Shown here piece by piece: positions 1 through 13,800 of a stretch of 64,000 nt of DNA; positions within the stretch are counted from its first letter, which is position 1, and each line of letters begins with the position of its first letter. This DNA comes from Steromphala cineraria. Its lineage: Eukaryota > Mollusca > Gastropoda > Trochida > Trochidae. The stretch is taken from NCBI GenBank assembly GCA_916613615.1, contig OU744732.1, forward strand, positions 52,987,727-53,051,726. Direction: 5' to 3'. Below the pieces are notes generated by a model. It had not been told where the DNA came from. It made no database searches and saw nothing but the letters and a program-made list of their open reading frames with translations. The position numbers and the translations under genes were made by a program.

Positions 1-1744
1 ATTTTTCACATACCTTGTATCTGTTTGTAAAGTGTTGGGATTTTACATTATTTTGCCATGTTGTTGAACGAAATGTCTCAAAACATAGTATACATCAAAG
101 TTGGTTATTGCTTTTAATAATTCATGACAAGTGCTTGGTCATATTTTAACGAACATACTCTCTATCTAACAACAGATTTTAGTGAAGATAATAAATATTT
201 ATAATGAATAAAGTTAGACATTGGTGAAAAAATTTAGAGTGTTATGGACATCATAAGAAAAGATGTTCAAACTTAATATTGTCATTTTGTCAAATTATTT
301 AATTGTACCTTTATACTTTGTTATTTCTCACGTTTGTCTGAGAAAGAATCAGCATGAAATCATAAACAAGTCACGACTTGAAATAAACGATACATTGAAA
401 TAAATAAATGGGTTATTTCAAGACAAAACGCGCCGGCTCGTGTCAAAGTCCTTGTTTTAAGAGACAGCGCTGCCTATTCAAGAAAGATAACTCGCACTAA
501 CGAAACCGATCCGCCATCTTGAATTTCAAGGGATGTGGTATCACGTGTTCTTTTTTTACTAAATCACAAGGCCCGGCTTATTGTTGTCTTTCTGGACTTA
601 TAGACCACACTGATACATGGTATTCTCCACGTACTAGACCCAGATCATGTTTATTACTTCAAGAAAGACCGCTGTTGACTTTAACGAGATGTCAATTTCG
701 CTTGACTTGGGCGACAAACTCTTGTAAAAGTAAGCTTGGTTCCTTAAATCAGATTCTTGTAATAAAACTAAGCATAGGATTAAATCACCGCATCAAAATG
801 GAAATATGATATGAAATCCTACATCCGAAATAAGACTTTCAAGAATATTATGGTTTTAGTTGACGGTATCTTTGAATGTAATTTTATCATTGTGTAACTT
901 GTCTTTGATGTTTCTGAACTTTATGCTTCTTCGGATTAGCAAGTACGGACCTGATGTATAGAGCAGTTAAAAGTCAAATGTTTATTAGATTTCGACATCT
1001 GAAGTTAGGTTTCGAATCTTAAGTTTCATTAGGTGTTTTAAATTCGTAACCAGATTTCCCACTTTTCTGACGAAACCTGAATTACAAATCCCCCTTTACT
1101 GCTATGTAACGCGTATTGATGTCTATGTTGTGGTCATGTATCTACATAGTCGAATATATAACTTTTAATAGGTATGTCAGATATACCAACATTTATTAAC
1201 TTTATCCCATTAAAACATCCGGTCCGATTGGGGATATTTTTTTCAAAAAGCAATTTGAGGGGACATATTTATATTACGATTAAATAATTATAGAGCGATT
1301 CAATACAGATGTGAATTTTCAAAAATACAAAATTGGCCTATTTTCAGTCAAAAGAACCCCTAAAAAAATTCTATCAATCATGTGCTGCAATTAAACAATT
1401 AATTATCATCCAATGTTTCAAATTTAACTACTAAATCATTGTGTATGAATAAATACATGAACTATCAATTCCTTGAAAATTAAGATGTTCCTCAACTTTT
1501 TTCCTCGAGTATAAGACCTGAAATCATAAATGATAGTTAACATTAAATTCCTATTTTATTCGATGTTGTCAATTACTTCGTGTTTCTCGCCTTTTCGGCT
1601 ACTTTTTTATGAGCTTTGATAGGTAAAACTCAGTTCAGTTTTAGAGTACTTGCATTCAGTATTGAAGATTTGTTTGTCGATTGTATGGCAGGCCTGTAAC
1701 TGATTTCTAGCGATCCCGCAATGACATGTATTTCATCGTTACAG
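1..1744. other. Non-coding flank, probably intron of gene 1
   Basis: AT-rich sequence with no exon that fits the missing bHLH start. A short GC-richer patch at about 425-535 contains CCGCCATCTT (YY1-like, reverse orientation, 511-520). A 96-codon open frame at 519-809 has no recognisable domain or coding composition. Otherwise nothing is seen. Confidence 0.5.
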
Positions 1745-1829
1745 GGCCCCAGACCAAGCAAGCTTGAGAAGGCAGATATCCTAGAAATGACGGTGGATTA
1801 CATCAAGAAGACACGCCAAGGGACCGATG
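1745..1829 (+). CDS. Hes: Gene 1 internal exon: bHLH loop and helix 2
   Basis: The exon is bounded by acceptor CGTTACAG and donor GATG|GTGAGT. It is 85 nt, entered in phase 0 and left in phase 1. It reads [20 protein letters not shown] and continues KKTRQGTD. It is homologous to exon 3 of gene 2 (62699-62786), with the same start phase, end phase and splice positions. Confidence 0.95.
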
Positions 1830-4800
1830 GTGAGTTTTAAGATTAATGAAGCATTGTTTTTACCATTTATTGTACCACTCCTTGTTGACTTGAAATATAT
1901 CTTTGAAAATTAATTTTCAACATTATCCTTATCCTGTCCCAGGGTACGAACGTTACCCTAATTAGAATTTTCTTTTAAATATAAAGAGGATAATGCATCC
2001 TGTCTCAGGGTACGAACGTTACGCTAACTCCACTTATCTGTACCCTGGGCTCAGAAGCTAGATTCGCTCGCGAGGGCCGAATTGGGATATTATGGAGTTA
2101 GCGTAACGTTCGTACCCTGAGACAGGATGAATTATCCTCTTTATATTTTTTTAAAAATTTCTTCGTAAATACTCCCTTCTTTTACACAAGTGTAAATTTT
2201 AGATCCTCCATCTTTGTTATTCGGAGAAAGAAGGAACATTTGAATAGTTGTTTTACCTTTTGCAACGCGCTACTGATTTGTTGGTCACATATCTCACTTA
2301 TGTCTCGAAATAAATCATTTCACTGTTTAAGGTTTGTTGAATGAGTTATGGTGGCTTATGTTAACCTGCAATAAGCAGCCGTCTTTGTACAGTTTTGATT
2401 TTACGATATTTTCATTGGGCACATATCTCACTTATGTCCCGAATTATATCATTTTATTGGCGAAACTCTATTTAATTCACTGGATTCAAGAAATACTATC
2501 GCGCTTTAATTGAATCTTATTAAGTCCTTAAATACCGGTGTTACGCATTATCTTGTAGTATCTGTCACTTACAGATTTTATGCAGAAACACGATCTTAAA
2601 TATCAGAAACAGCGCACACAATGTCGTCACATGTCTGTCTCTTATCTCATGCGCATTGTTCACAGTAAGCCCCGAATTGCATAAAATCTAGACCCAAACT
2701 CCTCATGTCGCTAGAGGAATAGGCGTAATTAGGAGTAGACACGACCTTTAACCCTGGGCCAACACTCCACGCAGCGAAGTGCCATACAGGACCCTTTGAG
2801 GAGTTGGTATGATACATAGACAAGTAGTACTCGTAATGATACACAGAAACAACCAAACAGAAGCCTAGACACTCAGACTACTGTGGACTTGTAGCTCGTT
2901 AGTTCTGTGTGCATAGATAGGTGGACTTATACTTGACAAATAATTATATCTCTCCTTCTAAGCCCTGCCAAATCTCTCTATGCTGTCTTTCCCTGTCTCT
3001 CTGTCTTCGTGTCTCTGTTTTCTTGTCTCTCTTTCTATTCGTCTCTCTGTCACTATGCATTTTGCCTATCTATCTCTGTCCCCGTGTGCGTCTCACTGTG
3101 TCTCAATGTCTCAGTTTGTCTCGCTGTCTATCGCTCTGTCTCAATGTCTCACTTTGTCTCAATGTCTCGCTGTCTATCGCTCTGTCTCCTGTCTCTCTAA
3201 CTCGCAGGACTCTCTTCCTAATAATCTCTCTGTCTTTTTCACCCTTTCACACTCTGTCTTACTCTATCTCTCTTTGTCTTGAGTATCTAATTGTCTGACC
3301 AACCCACCTGTTTACCGATTTTTCTTTACGAGGATAGTCCCCAAACAAAATAACACATATACAAATCATGATCATTATGACCTCATTATTTACACTGACC
3401 AAAAGAAGGGTTACTCGATTCAGTGTCAATAAAAAAACATCATCTTCAAAACAATCAAAAGCACGATGAGCTACAGAGGTCATGTAACCATAAACAACAC
3501 GTTATCCCATAAAGAAATTCCTTTCATTTCGTGTCTTTAAATTCAGTGTTGAAATTGAACGTATTTTACGAAGACTATGTCACTATTTCTAACCACCTCA
3601 TCGCTTCATCATTACATATCGTTCTAAATGACCCGCCTCTCCCCCTTTCATTTCAACCCCCTTTCTGTCAGCACATAAGTCACACGACAGGACCCCTGTA
3701 GGTATTACGCCGTTATAGCAATTATCAAGTTAGCAAGGACAATATACTCCATTCTTCATATTACACGGCAACAACGATATATCTCTTAAATCACAGCCCT
3801 CCAGTGAGTTACGTAGTGTTCAATACGGCGTCTCACGGCACCTGTAGAATAATGGTATCGCTCCGAGGGTCATAGCACCCCTCCCACTACACCCCCACCC
3901 CATGATAATCCTCACCCCTGGGGTCGATCGAAGGGGGTGCCAACTGAAGGAGGTCCCCCTTAAGTTAAAAGCGTTTACAAAGTGTAATCGGTTTATTTTG
4001 ACACCTTTGTCTTGGTGGAAATTATTGAGTGATTCTATCAATCGGCCATTAGAGAGGTTAGAGGCGAGGATTAAGTTGTTATGGGTAGTGTTGAAGATGT
4101 TTGATTGGGGTCACAGGGGTCATATGACCCCTTACAAGGACAACCAGTTGATGTAATAATTCTGGCATTTGGCATTCTCCATCTTCAACTTGTTCCATTG
4201 TTATTCTGTCTCATAAATTCTTAATTGGAGTTTGTAGCAAATCTCACTTCAACTTGTAAGTGATTAGGATAAATTTGCATGTTTGACAGAATACATTTTC
4301 TGTATACCGTGCCGTAGTATTGATTAATGCGGGTTCAGTTTTGGTAAATCAATATGGTTATTTGAAGGTATTATTATATATTTTTAACGAAATGTATGTT
4401 TTGATTCAAATTTCTGAGTGGTTTAACAAATTGACATTATTCCTTCAAAATACAAGATTTTACACATATTATTATGTAATTCAATAAAAGGATATTAAGA
4501 CTACTGTTTAGGATGCCGATTTCCCCTTAAAAAACATATCTTACATTCCATCTCTCACAACTTTGAATTGTTGTTCATTTAAGGACTGTTTGGTTTCATT
4601 AGTTTGTACCTGACATCATTGTATTCTTAATGTACACATACACCTTACGTATATTTAAACTATATGTGAAAAGAATTTCATTATTTGATATTGATATTGA
4701 TAAATAAATTGATATTAATAAATAAATACGCTTTGAATTAGTTTTACGGGAGTGACATATGTTTATTTCATGTCCATATCTTGAAAATTACAATTTTCAG

Positions 4801-7800
4801 AGAAGAAGATCTTCTTATTTTGTGCGTGATAAATCAATTTAATCAATTATCAGATATTGATGAGGAATTTGTTTATTTCAGAAAATAAAATCCACATGTT
4901 ATACAATAGGTCGTGTGCAATTAAGAGTTCATCAAGGACTACAAAAGCATTTTCATTTTTACAATGCAGCGGTTGGAAACTGTTTAATTGCCGTGGGGGC
5001 GTTGAAATGGGACTGTTTGTGCTGTCCGAAAGTCCAAGAGATAACATATGTTTTTTCGAGGCTAATATTTCAATCCGCCCGCAGCGAAACGGATTAGATG
5101 GCAAAATAATGTTTTTCTGCCATTGATTATCTCTCGGTATTTTGCACAAGAAAATAGTCCTTAAATCAAGCGAAGTAGCACTGAAAAATGCAACCGCGAG
5201 TCCATAGAATGTGTCCACTGCCGTGATTTAAGAGAATGGGGTTCACGGACAATCTTGACCATTTATCCACCTGCCATTCACCCGACCCCTGACCTTGAGG
5301 TGAGGATCTTGTATTGTCCAGCAAAAGATGACCAACTGCTTGTGGTCAGCTTTGCAGGTGCTCGGGTCAGTCCCGTCCACACTGTCCAGGCATTAGCTTG
5401 AGTCAGGTAGATTGACCCTTGCCCCATACGTAATGGAACTGGTCAGTGTCCGTGAAGACGTTCTTCAGGCGTGTGGCCAAAGAGTTGACCTTTAGCCTTC
5501 ACGTAATATACCTTGACCACTGTCCGAAACGACACCTGAGAAATCCACATGAATCCCCAAATAGGCGTGGTTGTAATGCGAACTGACCGTGTACACAGGG
5601 CGTGGGAAGAGGCGTCCTGCAGGGTTGATTACTCTCCCCTACTCTTTTTATACAATAAATTATATTTGGTGATAGACGATATGAAGTCAATAGTGTAACA
5701 ATTGGAATTCTTGTCACATGATCCAAGATTTACTCTGTTGAGGCTCCACCTTCCAAAACGTGTTTACCAAGAAGAAAAATCCTAAATCAAATATATTTGT
5801 TCTATATCAGTTGTATAGACCACGGCCTAAAAACCTCGACTTGTATTATAAATCCCTGAACTATGTATTTTCTATTGTCATTGTCAATACACCCGTACGT
5901 ATTTCGTGCTTCGATTATAAACTTATTCAAAATGGTAACCAGATATGATAATTAGATATTCAATACTGTTTATATCTGACCATGGAGTGACATTTTCAAC
6001 AATCTTCACGAACAGTAAGGGGAAATAGTGAAAATAGAAATAATAAACATTGAATCATTGCTTGATTGCCACTCTGATGAAAAATCATTTAGTTTCAAGT
6101 AGTTTGAATGTCCAAATATTTGGTATACAGTTTAACTTGCTGGGTTTAATATTAAACAAAGTGAAGACTTTTTGGATTTTTTTCTAAAAAACATCCTACA
6201 AAAGAACTGATGTGTAGTAGTATTGTATTTATACACAATCATTGCGAATGTCACAAGCATTGGCGTGAAAGGAGATTATTTTTCGATGGCATTGCCTCAT
6301 CAATACATAAATATTAACTGTAACTTAGGATATTGATATCAATATATCTATCGCATTTAGGAATTTGAAAGTCTTCGGCTTTAACCCGTTATCTTTAGTG
6401 GATTGTAGATTTTCATAAAGGTTTTCTGACTTATATAAATTAAGGAGGTTTTGGTTAAATTAGGTGAGTAAAAATTCAAAATGTCTCAGGCTCTCCATCC
6501 TTATGGACACAAAGCGTGCTTTTCTCAGGATGTACAAGACTCTTTACATTCAATACATTTCCCTATAGAAAGCAGAACGTTTGCCTCATCCGGAATAAAA
6601 TACGTCGTGAACTATTCACGCACCTCTCTATCTCGTTATATGGGATTAAATTGATTTCACTTTTATCTACCTGTAGCTTTTCCCATGACATTTCACCTGA
6701 AAAATCTAATCACCTTAACCTGGTACGCTTCACAATAGGCTCAGGATGGGAATAAAACAGCGGTTTGTTAATTTCATGCTTGGTGTCTCAATTTGGACGA
6801 GGGCTTCACGCTAGTAGGTAAAGGTATTGTCGCGAAAACTCATCTAAAGACGTCCCCCCTTGAATTGTGTTACCTGGCTGAGAAGGGGGGTGCACGCTAC
6901 TAGGTAAAGGTTTTGTCAAGAGAACTCATCTGAAGACGTTCCCCCCCCCCCCCCTTGAATTGTGTTACCTGGCTGAGAGATGGGGGGGGGGGGGTGCATG
7001 GAAAGGAAACAGATACTCTCTATACCACCTGGGCGATTACATACAATAAGAACACTGTGTATCTAAATAATTCCATTATCAGGGTTTATTTCCAAACTCG
7101 TTTACATTCATTCAAGATGTAATAGCCTTTTTGAAGTACATTTAAATGATATATATCTCATTCAATCGTAATGGGGAAATGTACATTTTATGGCAGACAT
7201 CAAAATTGGTAGATATGATGATTTTTCGGCGATATCATAATCCTCTCTTTAGGACGATTCTTATCTTACATCTTTCGACTATTAAACATCGATATAAAAC
7301 TTATTAACATGACAAAAAGCGTCCGATCTGGGTTCATATTTATATGACAGCGTTTAAATCCTTTTCAAGATTTGATTATAAAGCCACTGTGAAAATGACT
7401 CTTTCCCCAATCCTGTTAAGATATATCCGGCCACACGCGGATTATGGGTAATATTTCCGCAGTGAGATCTCATACTTTCTCGAGAATTCTCGCGATCAGA
7501 CAATAGACTTAATCCATTGTCATATTTTTGGCATTTATTTCATTACCTACACCGTATGAGGGTAATCCCACTCAATTGTCCATTCCTTAGAGTCATTGGT
7601 CATCCTTTCACTTTGGCCGTGCACGAGCTTGACCGTTGTCCTCTGCACATCCATTGGTTTTGTTCTTTTTGTCAAGAGTGACCAAAGGTTATTAAAATGG
7701 ATGAGATCTTGGATTTATACTTGTTTAGCATTTTAAATCTATACCCATAGATCACCCAGTTTGATTTTACGTATGTCTGTATCTTTTGTCTGTTTGGTCC

Positions 7801-10800
7801 TGAATGACAAATGGTTATTAAAATATATGGGATCATGGATTGAATCCGTCTTATACTATATATATATGTGTCTATTGATCACCCAGACAGATACGTTTAG
7901 TTCTTTGTTAAAGACAGATTGTTGTTCATATCTATGGTATTTAGTTATTAATGTATATATGTCTAGCAATTAACCATGATCCATGTTTGTTTCTTCTGTC
8001 AAGAATACTCGATGGTTGTCAAATCTAATAAACAGGAAGCTATTGCCCAACTGGCAGTAGTAAGGGTCATATGATATTCTCAATATCGCCTCTCTCTCAT
8101 CTGATGAATAGGCAAACATTCTGTCATATGGTCAAGGTGGTCATTAATTGTCACATCTTTGACCAGAAGTCTTTGCTAGGAATATTTGTTTTTAAGGTTT
8201 TGTATTCAGTATTGTTCCATATTGGTTTAACGAACATCCCATATAGTGTCCCTTTCGTCGAGAATCTAAGTGATCTTTCATCTTCTTCGTATTTATTTTA
8301 CGATTAATTCGTCAAAAATTTAATAAGCACCAAAATATTCAAAATTAATTCTTGATTCTAGAAACTTGCTACCATTTTTAAAAGTCACTAGTCATTTCAA
8401 TTCATGAGTGCCAACAAGCAAAATAGAATTTGAATTCTTATTATGACCTTAAACTGTCACATTGCAGCAACTGCATTTCCGAATTCGTACTCACAATATG
8501 TTTGACGTCTGTACATTCAGCTTTCAATGTAGTCTTATAAATGTCTCTATTTAAATGAAAATTTATTGTGGGTGGTCTTCTCCTTTAAAGATGTAGTGTT
8601 GTGCTCCGTGTTAATGTGTGTTTCAGCCCTTCAATGCCTTACTGTGTACTCGAATAGGGGTCATATGTATAGTGTAGAGAAAATACCCAATTCAAAGGTT
8701 TACTGAAGTTAATGACCCTTTTAGACTTTTAAAAACTCATTTTCACACCTTGACTTGATCCTTTCTTCATTCGAGAGCTTTAAGTCGACATACATTGTCC
8801 AGATGTCATTTGGCGTTGACTCGGATGATTAATATATTACTTAATAAAAAGTGGAGATGTGAAATTTTGGTCTTATCCAAATACAGGAGATATCAAAGCA
8901 GCTTTAAAGGATAAGTTTTTTTAAAGAAATTTAATATCATGGCTAGTTGACGACAGTCATGGTGGTCCATTTAAATAGGATTTCTAAACAAATACTTTCA
9001 ATTTCATTGATAAACAGAAACGAAAAAATAAGATACAAGTTTTTTACTTTTATATTTTATGTTCAAAATCGATTTATTTCAAATTGTTAGTATTGATACT
9101 ACATGAGTTCGCTTTGAAATGATATTAGAATAAAAACATGAAAGTATGACATCAATATGCATATCAAATTTCGTGAAACCTTCTCACATGCATAAATAAA
9201 GAAGTTTAGTTTCCATAAAATTATCTTCCTTATTGCTTATCACATGCAATTGCTACAAACTTTAATTCATTATATTGGATCGAATATGTTAAGTATATTT
9301 GAATTCGCATGATAGATATTTTATAAGTTTCGTCAATGGATAGATCTATTCATAATATCAAAATTTATATCATAGACTTTTTCGCCAAGGGAAGGGGGTC
9401 AATCCAAATGCTCGAATGAGTAGAAATGCTCTGAAATATGCACACGTTGTATTAAATGTACGATACTGTATATCTGAAACGTGAGTAACAATTGAAGACT
9501 AAGTAAAGCCGCAGAAGAACAGTACAATAGGTAAGCATGTTTTGGACTTGTTTCTCTTGTATTTGGTCACGGTCAAATGACCACGGACATTGTCCGAACT
9601 TGCTTACTGACCCGTGTTGTCTACTGGTCTAGACGCTTTGTCTACATTTATTCTGGGCTCACGGTTTTCGCTTTCTGACATCAATCCGCGTTAGGTTCCT
9701 AATCCAAGTTATCCCGTAACCCTTCTTTTGAAACGTGTTTGTTGTTATTGGGCTGTTGTAGATCTAGTGTAAACTAATAATTTAACAACATTTGCTTGTG
9801 GATTTAGTTTTGTGTTTATAAAGTCCTCTTATTTCGGTTTATGTTACCTATATGCGTAGACGCGAACGGCTGGACCGATTTTTCTAGTAAGAAGATAAAA
9901 GCCTTTCTTGAAATTAACACGCACGAGAAAAACGTGTTCACATTCTTTATCGTGTTGAGATGTTGTTAATTTTGCACGCAAAGCCCATGCAAACTTTATG
10001 GCTGTATTTTGACACTTGAAAGATAAACAGAAATTGACACACGCCACTGCACGAGAAGCTCGTGCCATGTAAAATGTCACACGAAATAGACGCATGTAAA
10101 TAACCGATGTACTTTAATTGTGCCTTGGATCTCATTGCAAGATTTGGGTCACAAGAAATGAAACATAACCTATTAGTAAGTGTCTTACGTTTCGCATATT
10201 AGATTCATTACATCGACCACATGGGGTGTGTTATATTTACGTATCAACATACCGTATACCAATCCTTAGATAAAACATATAAAACGTCATTTGTTACTAA
10301 GCATAAATTAACCTTAGCCCTTTGAAATTAGGAGCAGCATAGTATTACAAGCTATTTGTCACATGTCTATGTCGGATAAAAATGAGAAATAAATCACGTT
10401 TTCGTTAATAGGCCCCTTTAGTATATGACACGTCCTTTTGAGAATGTGAGTGTCTTTCCTAAAAAATTCCGATCTTAAATGAATGATGTTGATACAGTAT
10501 CAAATTCGTGTCCCAGCCAAAACACCTTAACAAAAGGAACGAGGCCTTTACGGTTAATGTAAATTATCATATGTTTTCGAATAGTTCAAATATTTCCCAT
10601 CAAAAAGGCTCGACATTCATGAAAATATAACCTTTGTCATCGTAATCCGACCATTTGGTCTTAAATTAAACGGCCATTAAAGACACTATCGACTTTCATA
10701 GAAAGCGGGTAATATTACGTGGTCTAGAGAAGGTAAATAGTTTAGGATTCCCTCACAATATGAGAGAATAATTACTGAACCGGCTTAGAAGGGGTCAAGT

Positions 10801-13800
10801 TGCAACATCAAATCGTCGTTGAATTAATCGGTGTCGTATATAGGATGGTTATCTCTTTAAAATGAAGCTGTTAGCTATAAATTAGGGGATATAATTGGGG
10901 TGGAATAATGTGTCGCCATTATCAGAAGTTGTCAAGATAAGCTACTTAATCTTTATTGAAACTCAATCGAAATACGTTTACATCTCCCTTTTGATGTACC
11001 ATTGATATCTTTCTAACAGTTGATGTGTCTAAACGAAATTCTAATGTAGTGAGATTCGAGTTTTAAGAAAACACTGTCAATCAACCCTTCGTAACCCAAA
11101 CTCTTCAAATTATTATGCTCTAAAAAGCTTCAAATCTACATCTCCTTGTCGTACACCTTCTAATGTTCCGACCCAAACACTTTACCCGTACACCTTCTAA
11201 TGTTCCGACCCAAACACTTTACCCGTACACCTTCTAATGTTCCGACCCAAACACTTTACCCGTACACCTTCTAATGTTCCGACCCAAACACTTTACCCGT
11301 ACACCTTCTAATGTTCCGACCCAAACACTTTACCCGTACACCTTCTAATGTTCCAACCCAAACACTTTACCCGTACACCTTTTAATGTTCCAACCCAAAC
11401 ACTTTACCCAAACATCTTCTAATGTTCCAACCCAAACACTTTCCCCGTACACGTTCTAATGTTCCGACCCAAACACTTTACCCGTACACGTTCTAATGTT
11501 CCAACCCAAACGCTTTACCCGTACACCTTTCTAATGTTCCAACCCAAACGCTTTACCCGTACACCTTTGTAATGTTCCAACCCAAACCCTTTACTCGTAC
11601 ACCATTCTAATGTTCCAACCCAAACCCTTTACCCGTACACCTTTCTTATGTTCCAACCCAAACCCTTTACCCGTACACCATTCTAATGTTCCGACCTAAA
11701 CACCTTACCCGTACACCTTTCTTATGTTCCAACCCAAACCCTTTACCCGTACACCTTTCTTATGTTCCAACCCAAACACTTTACCCGTACACCTTTCTAA
11801 TGTTCCGACCCAAACATTTTACCCGTACACCTTTCTAATGTTCTGACCCAAACACTTTACCCGTACACCTTCTAATGTTCTGACCCAGACACTTTACCCG
11901 TACACCTTCTACTGTTCTGACCAAAACACTTTACCCGTACACCTTCCAATGTTCCGACCCAAACACTTTACCCGTACACCTTCTAATGTTCCGACCCAAA
12001 CACTTTACCCGTACACCTTCTAATGTTCCGACCAAAACACTTTACCCGTACACCTTCTAATGTTCCGACCCAAACACTTTACCCGTACACCTTCTAATGT
12101 TCCGACCAAAACACTTTACCCGTACACCTTTCTAATGTTCCGACCCAAACATTTTACCCGTACACCTTCTACTGTTCTGACCAAAACACTTTACCCGTAC
12201 ACCTTCTAATGTTCCAACCCAAACACTTTACCCGTACACCTTCTAATGTTCCGACCAAAACACTTTACCCGTACACCTTCTAATGTTCCGACCAAAACAC
12301 ATCTTCATTTCCTCGGACTTTTAACCAATACACTTTCGAATAAAAAACTTTAAACCAATGCATATTCAAACTCAAAATTCGTAAACCAATACATCTTCCA
12401 ACCAAAAACTCTTTACCTACAAAAAAACAAAGAAAATCATAACTTTCGAACTTCAAACCGCAATTCTAAACCAACACATCTTCAAACCAAAAACTACGAA
12501 TAAAAAGAACTCTTTTCCATAAACTCACCACACGTCAATCCCTTAACCATTGCACCTTCAACCCCCCATATAGCTTCAAATTTTCACAAATGTATCATCA
12601 AATCAAAAACTCTCAAACGATACATCTTCAAACCAAAACCCCTTACCCTAATCACCATCAAACGTTCACCAATTGTTACCCCCACTCCGATTTCAATATA
12701 CAAATCTTTCACCTTTCACCTATGGCATCCTTTTACTATTTTATATTCAAAAGGTACATATATTGCAGTTTATGTGATCCCATATGTATGCAAATGTTAA
12801 TTTTATTCACTGATATTGTGCAGTAAATATCTAACGGTATTATCGACATCTTAAGTATCATACACTCCTCTCTCAACGACACTCTTACAACGAAAACTCA
12901 CCCACTCATACACTCTAAAAGTTGTACACCTTTTAACCCTAAAAACCAAAGCGCAATCTCATACACCCCCAAGTTTGTAATGTTCCTTAAAGACACCATG
13001 AACTCGTCACACCTTTCCCAACACCTGTGAGTACCTGTATTAGTTCCTTGATTTAGATTACAGGTGTAACATTTGACCGGTGTACGGCAAGACCTAAGGC
13101 CATATTTACTGAGCATGCGCAGAAGAAAGGTGTCCTATGAGAGACTGTAATAAGGTGTATGGGTATGACATTAGAACAATCAAGCCGCTCACTTTATCTC
13201 TAATTTGTCACACCTGGGACGGACAGGTGAAATCCTTTGATCTCTGATTGAGCCGACACCGGGACGACAATGGATACCTGGATACCAAAGGAAGTCATCT
13301 AGTTGATAAAGCTATATTTCATACCCCAAACATGGCAAGTTTGCCTTGTGACTTTAGTTAAATGTGTCCATTTAGAGGGGAGCTTCGAGCTTTAGGCATG
13401 CCATCCTGTCTTCAAATCATAATTTGTTATTCACGAGAGATCTTTTACGTTTTCAAAGTTTGAAAAAAAAATTCAATAAAACATGTCCGTTGACGTTTTT
13501 ATATTTTAATCAAGAAGATGTTTCATGACATCGTTTTAGCTAAATATGGAGAAACTAACACAATTTAATGGAATGACAACAGAATCTTTTATTCTGGAGA
13601 GAGCCTTGTAAGTTGGACAACTTGCACTTTGTGCCAAATCCTTTTCTTGAAAGAATAAAATATCTTTCAATCAATCATTCAAAATCCTTGATGTACAGTT
13701 CACGGTCTAGCAATTTCGCAATAACACTTATGAACACATTTGCATAATATGTATCAATTAGGACGATTGAAAAATAACTTCCTTCTTTAACTATAAATTT

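Noticed and set aside
519..809. 96-codon open frame as a possible upstream exon of gene 1
   Set aside because: It contains no basic region or helix 1 sequence and no coding composition. The missing Hes exons must lie left of the window.
2921..3298. Three overlapping Ser/Leu/Cys-rich open frames of 63-125 codons
   Set aside because: They are the (CTCTGTCTC) low-complexity tract read in three frames. There is no domain and no splice context.
11150..12300. CRISPR-like appearance of a regularly spaced repeat
   Set aside because: The whole unit repeats without unique spacers, and the window is animal nuclear DNA, so it is a minisatellite.
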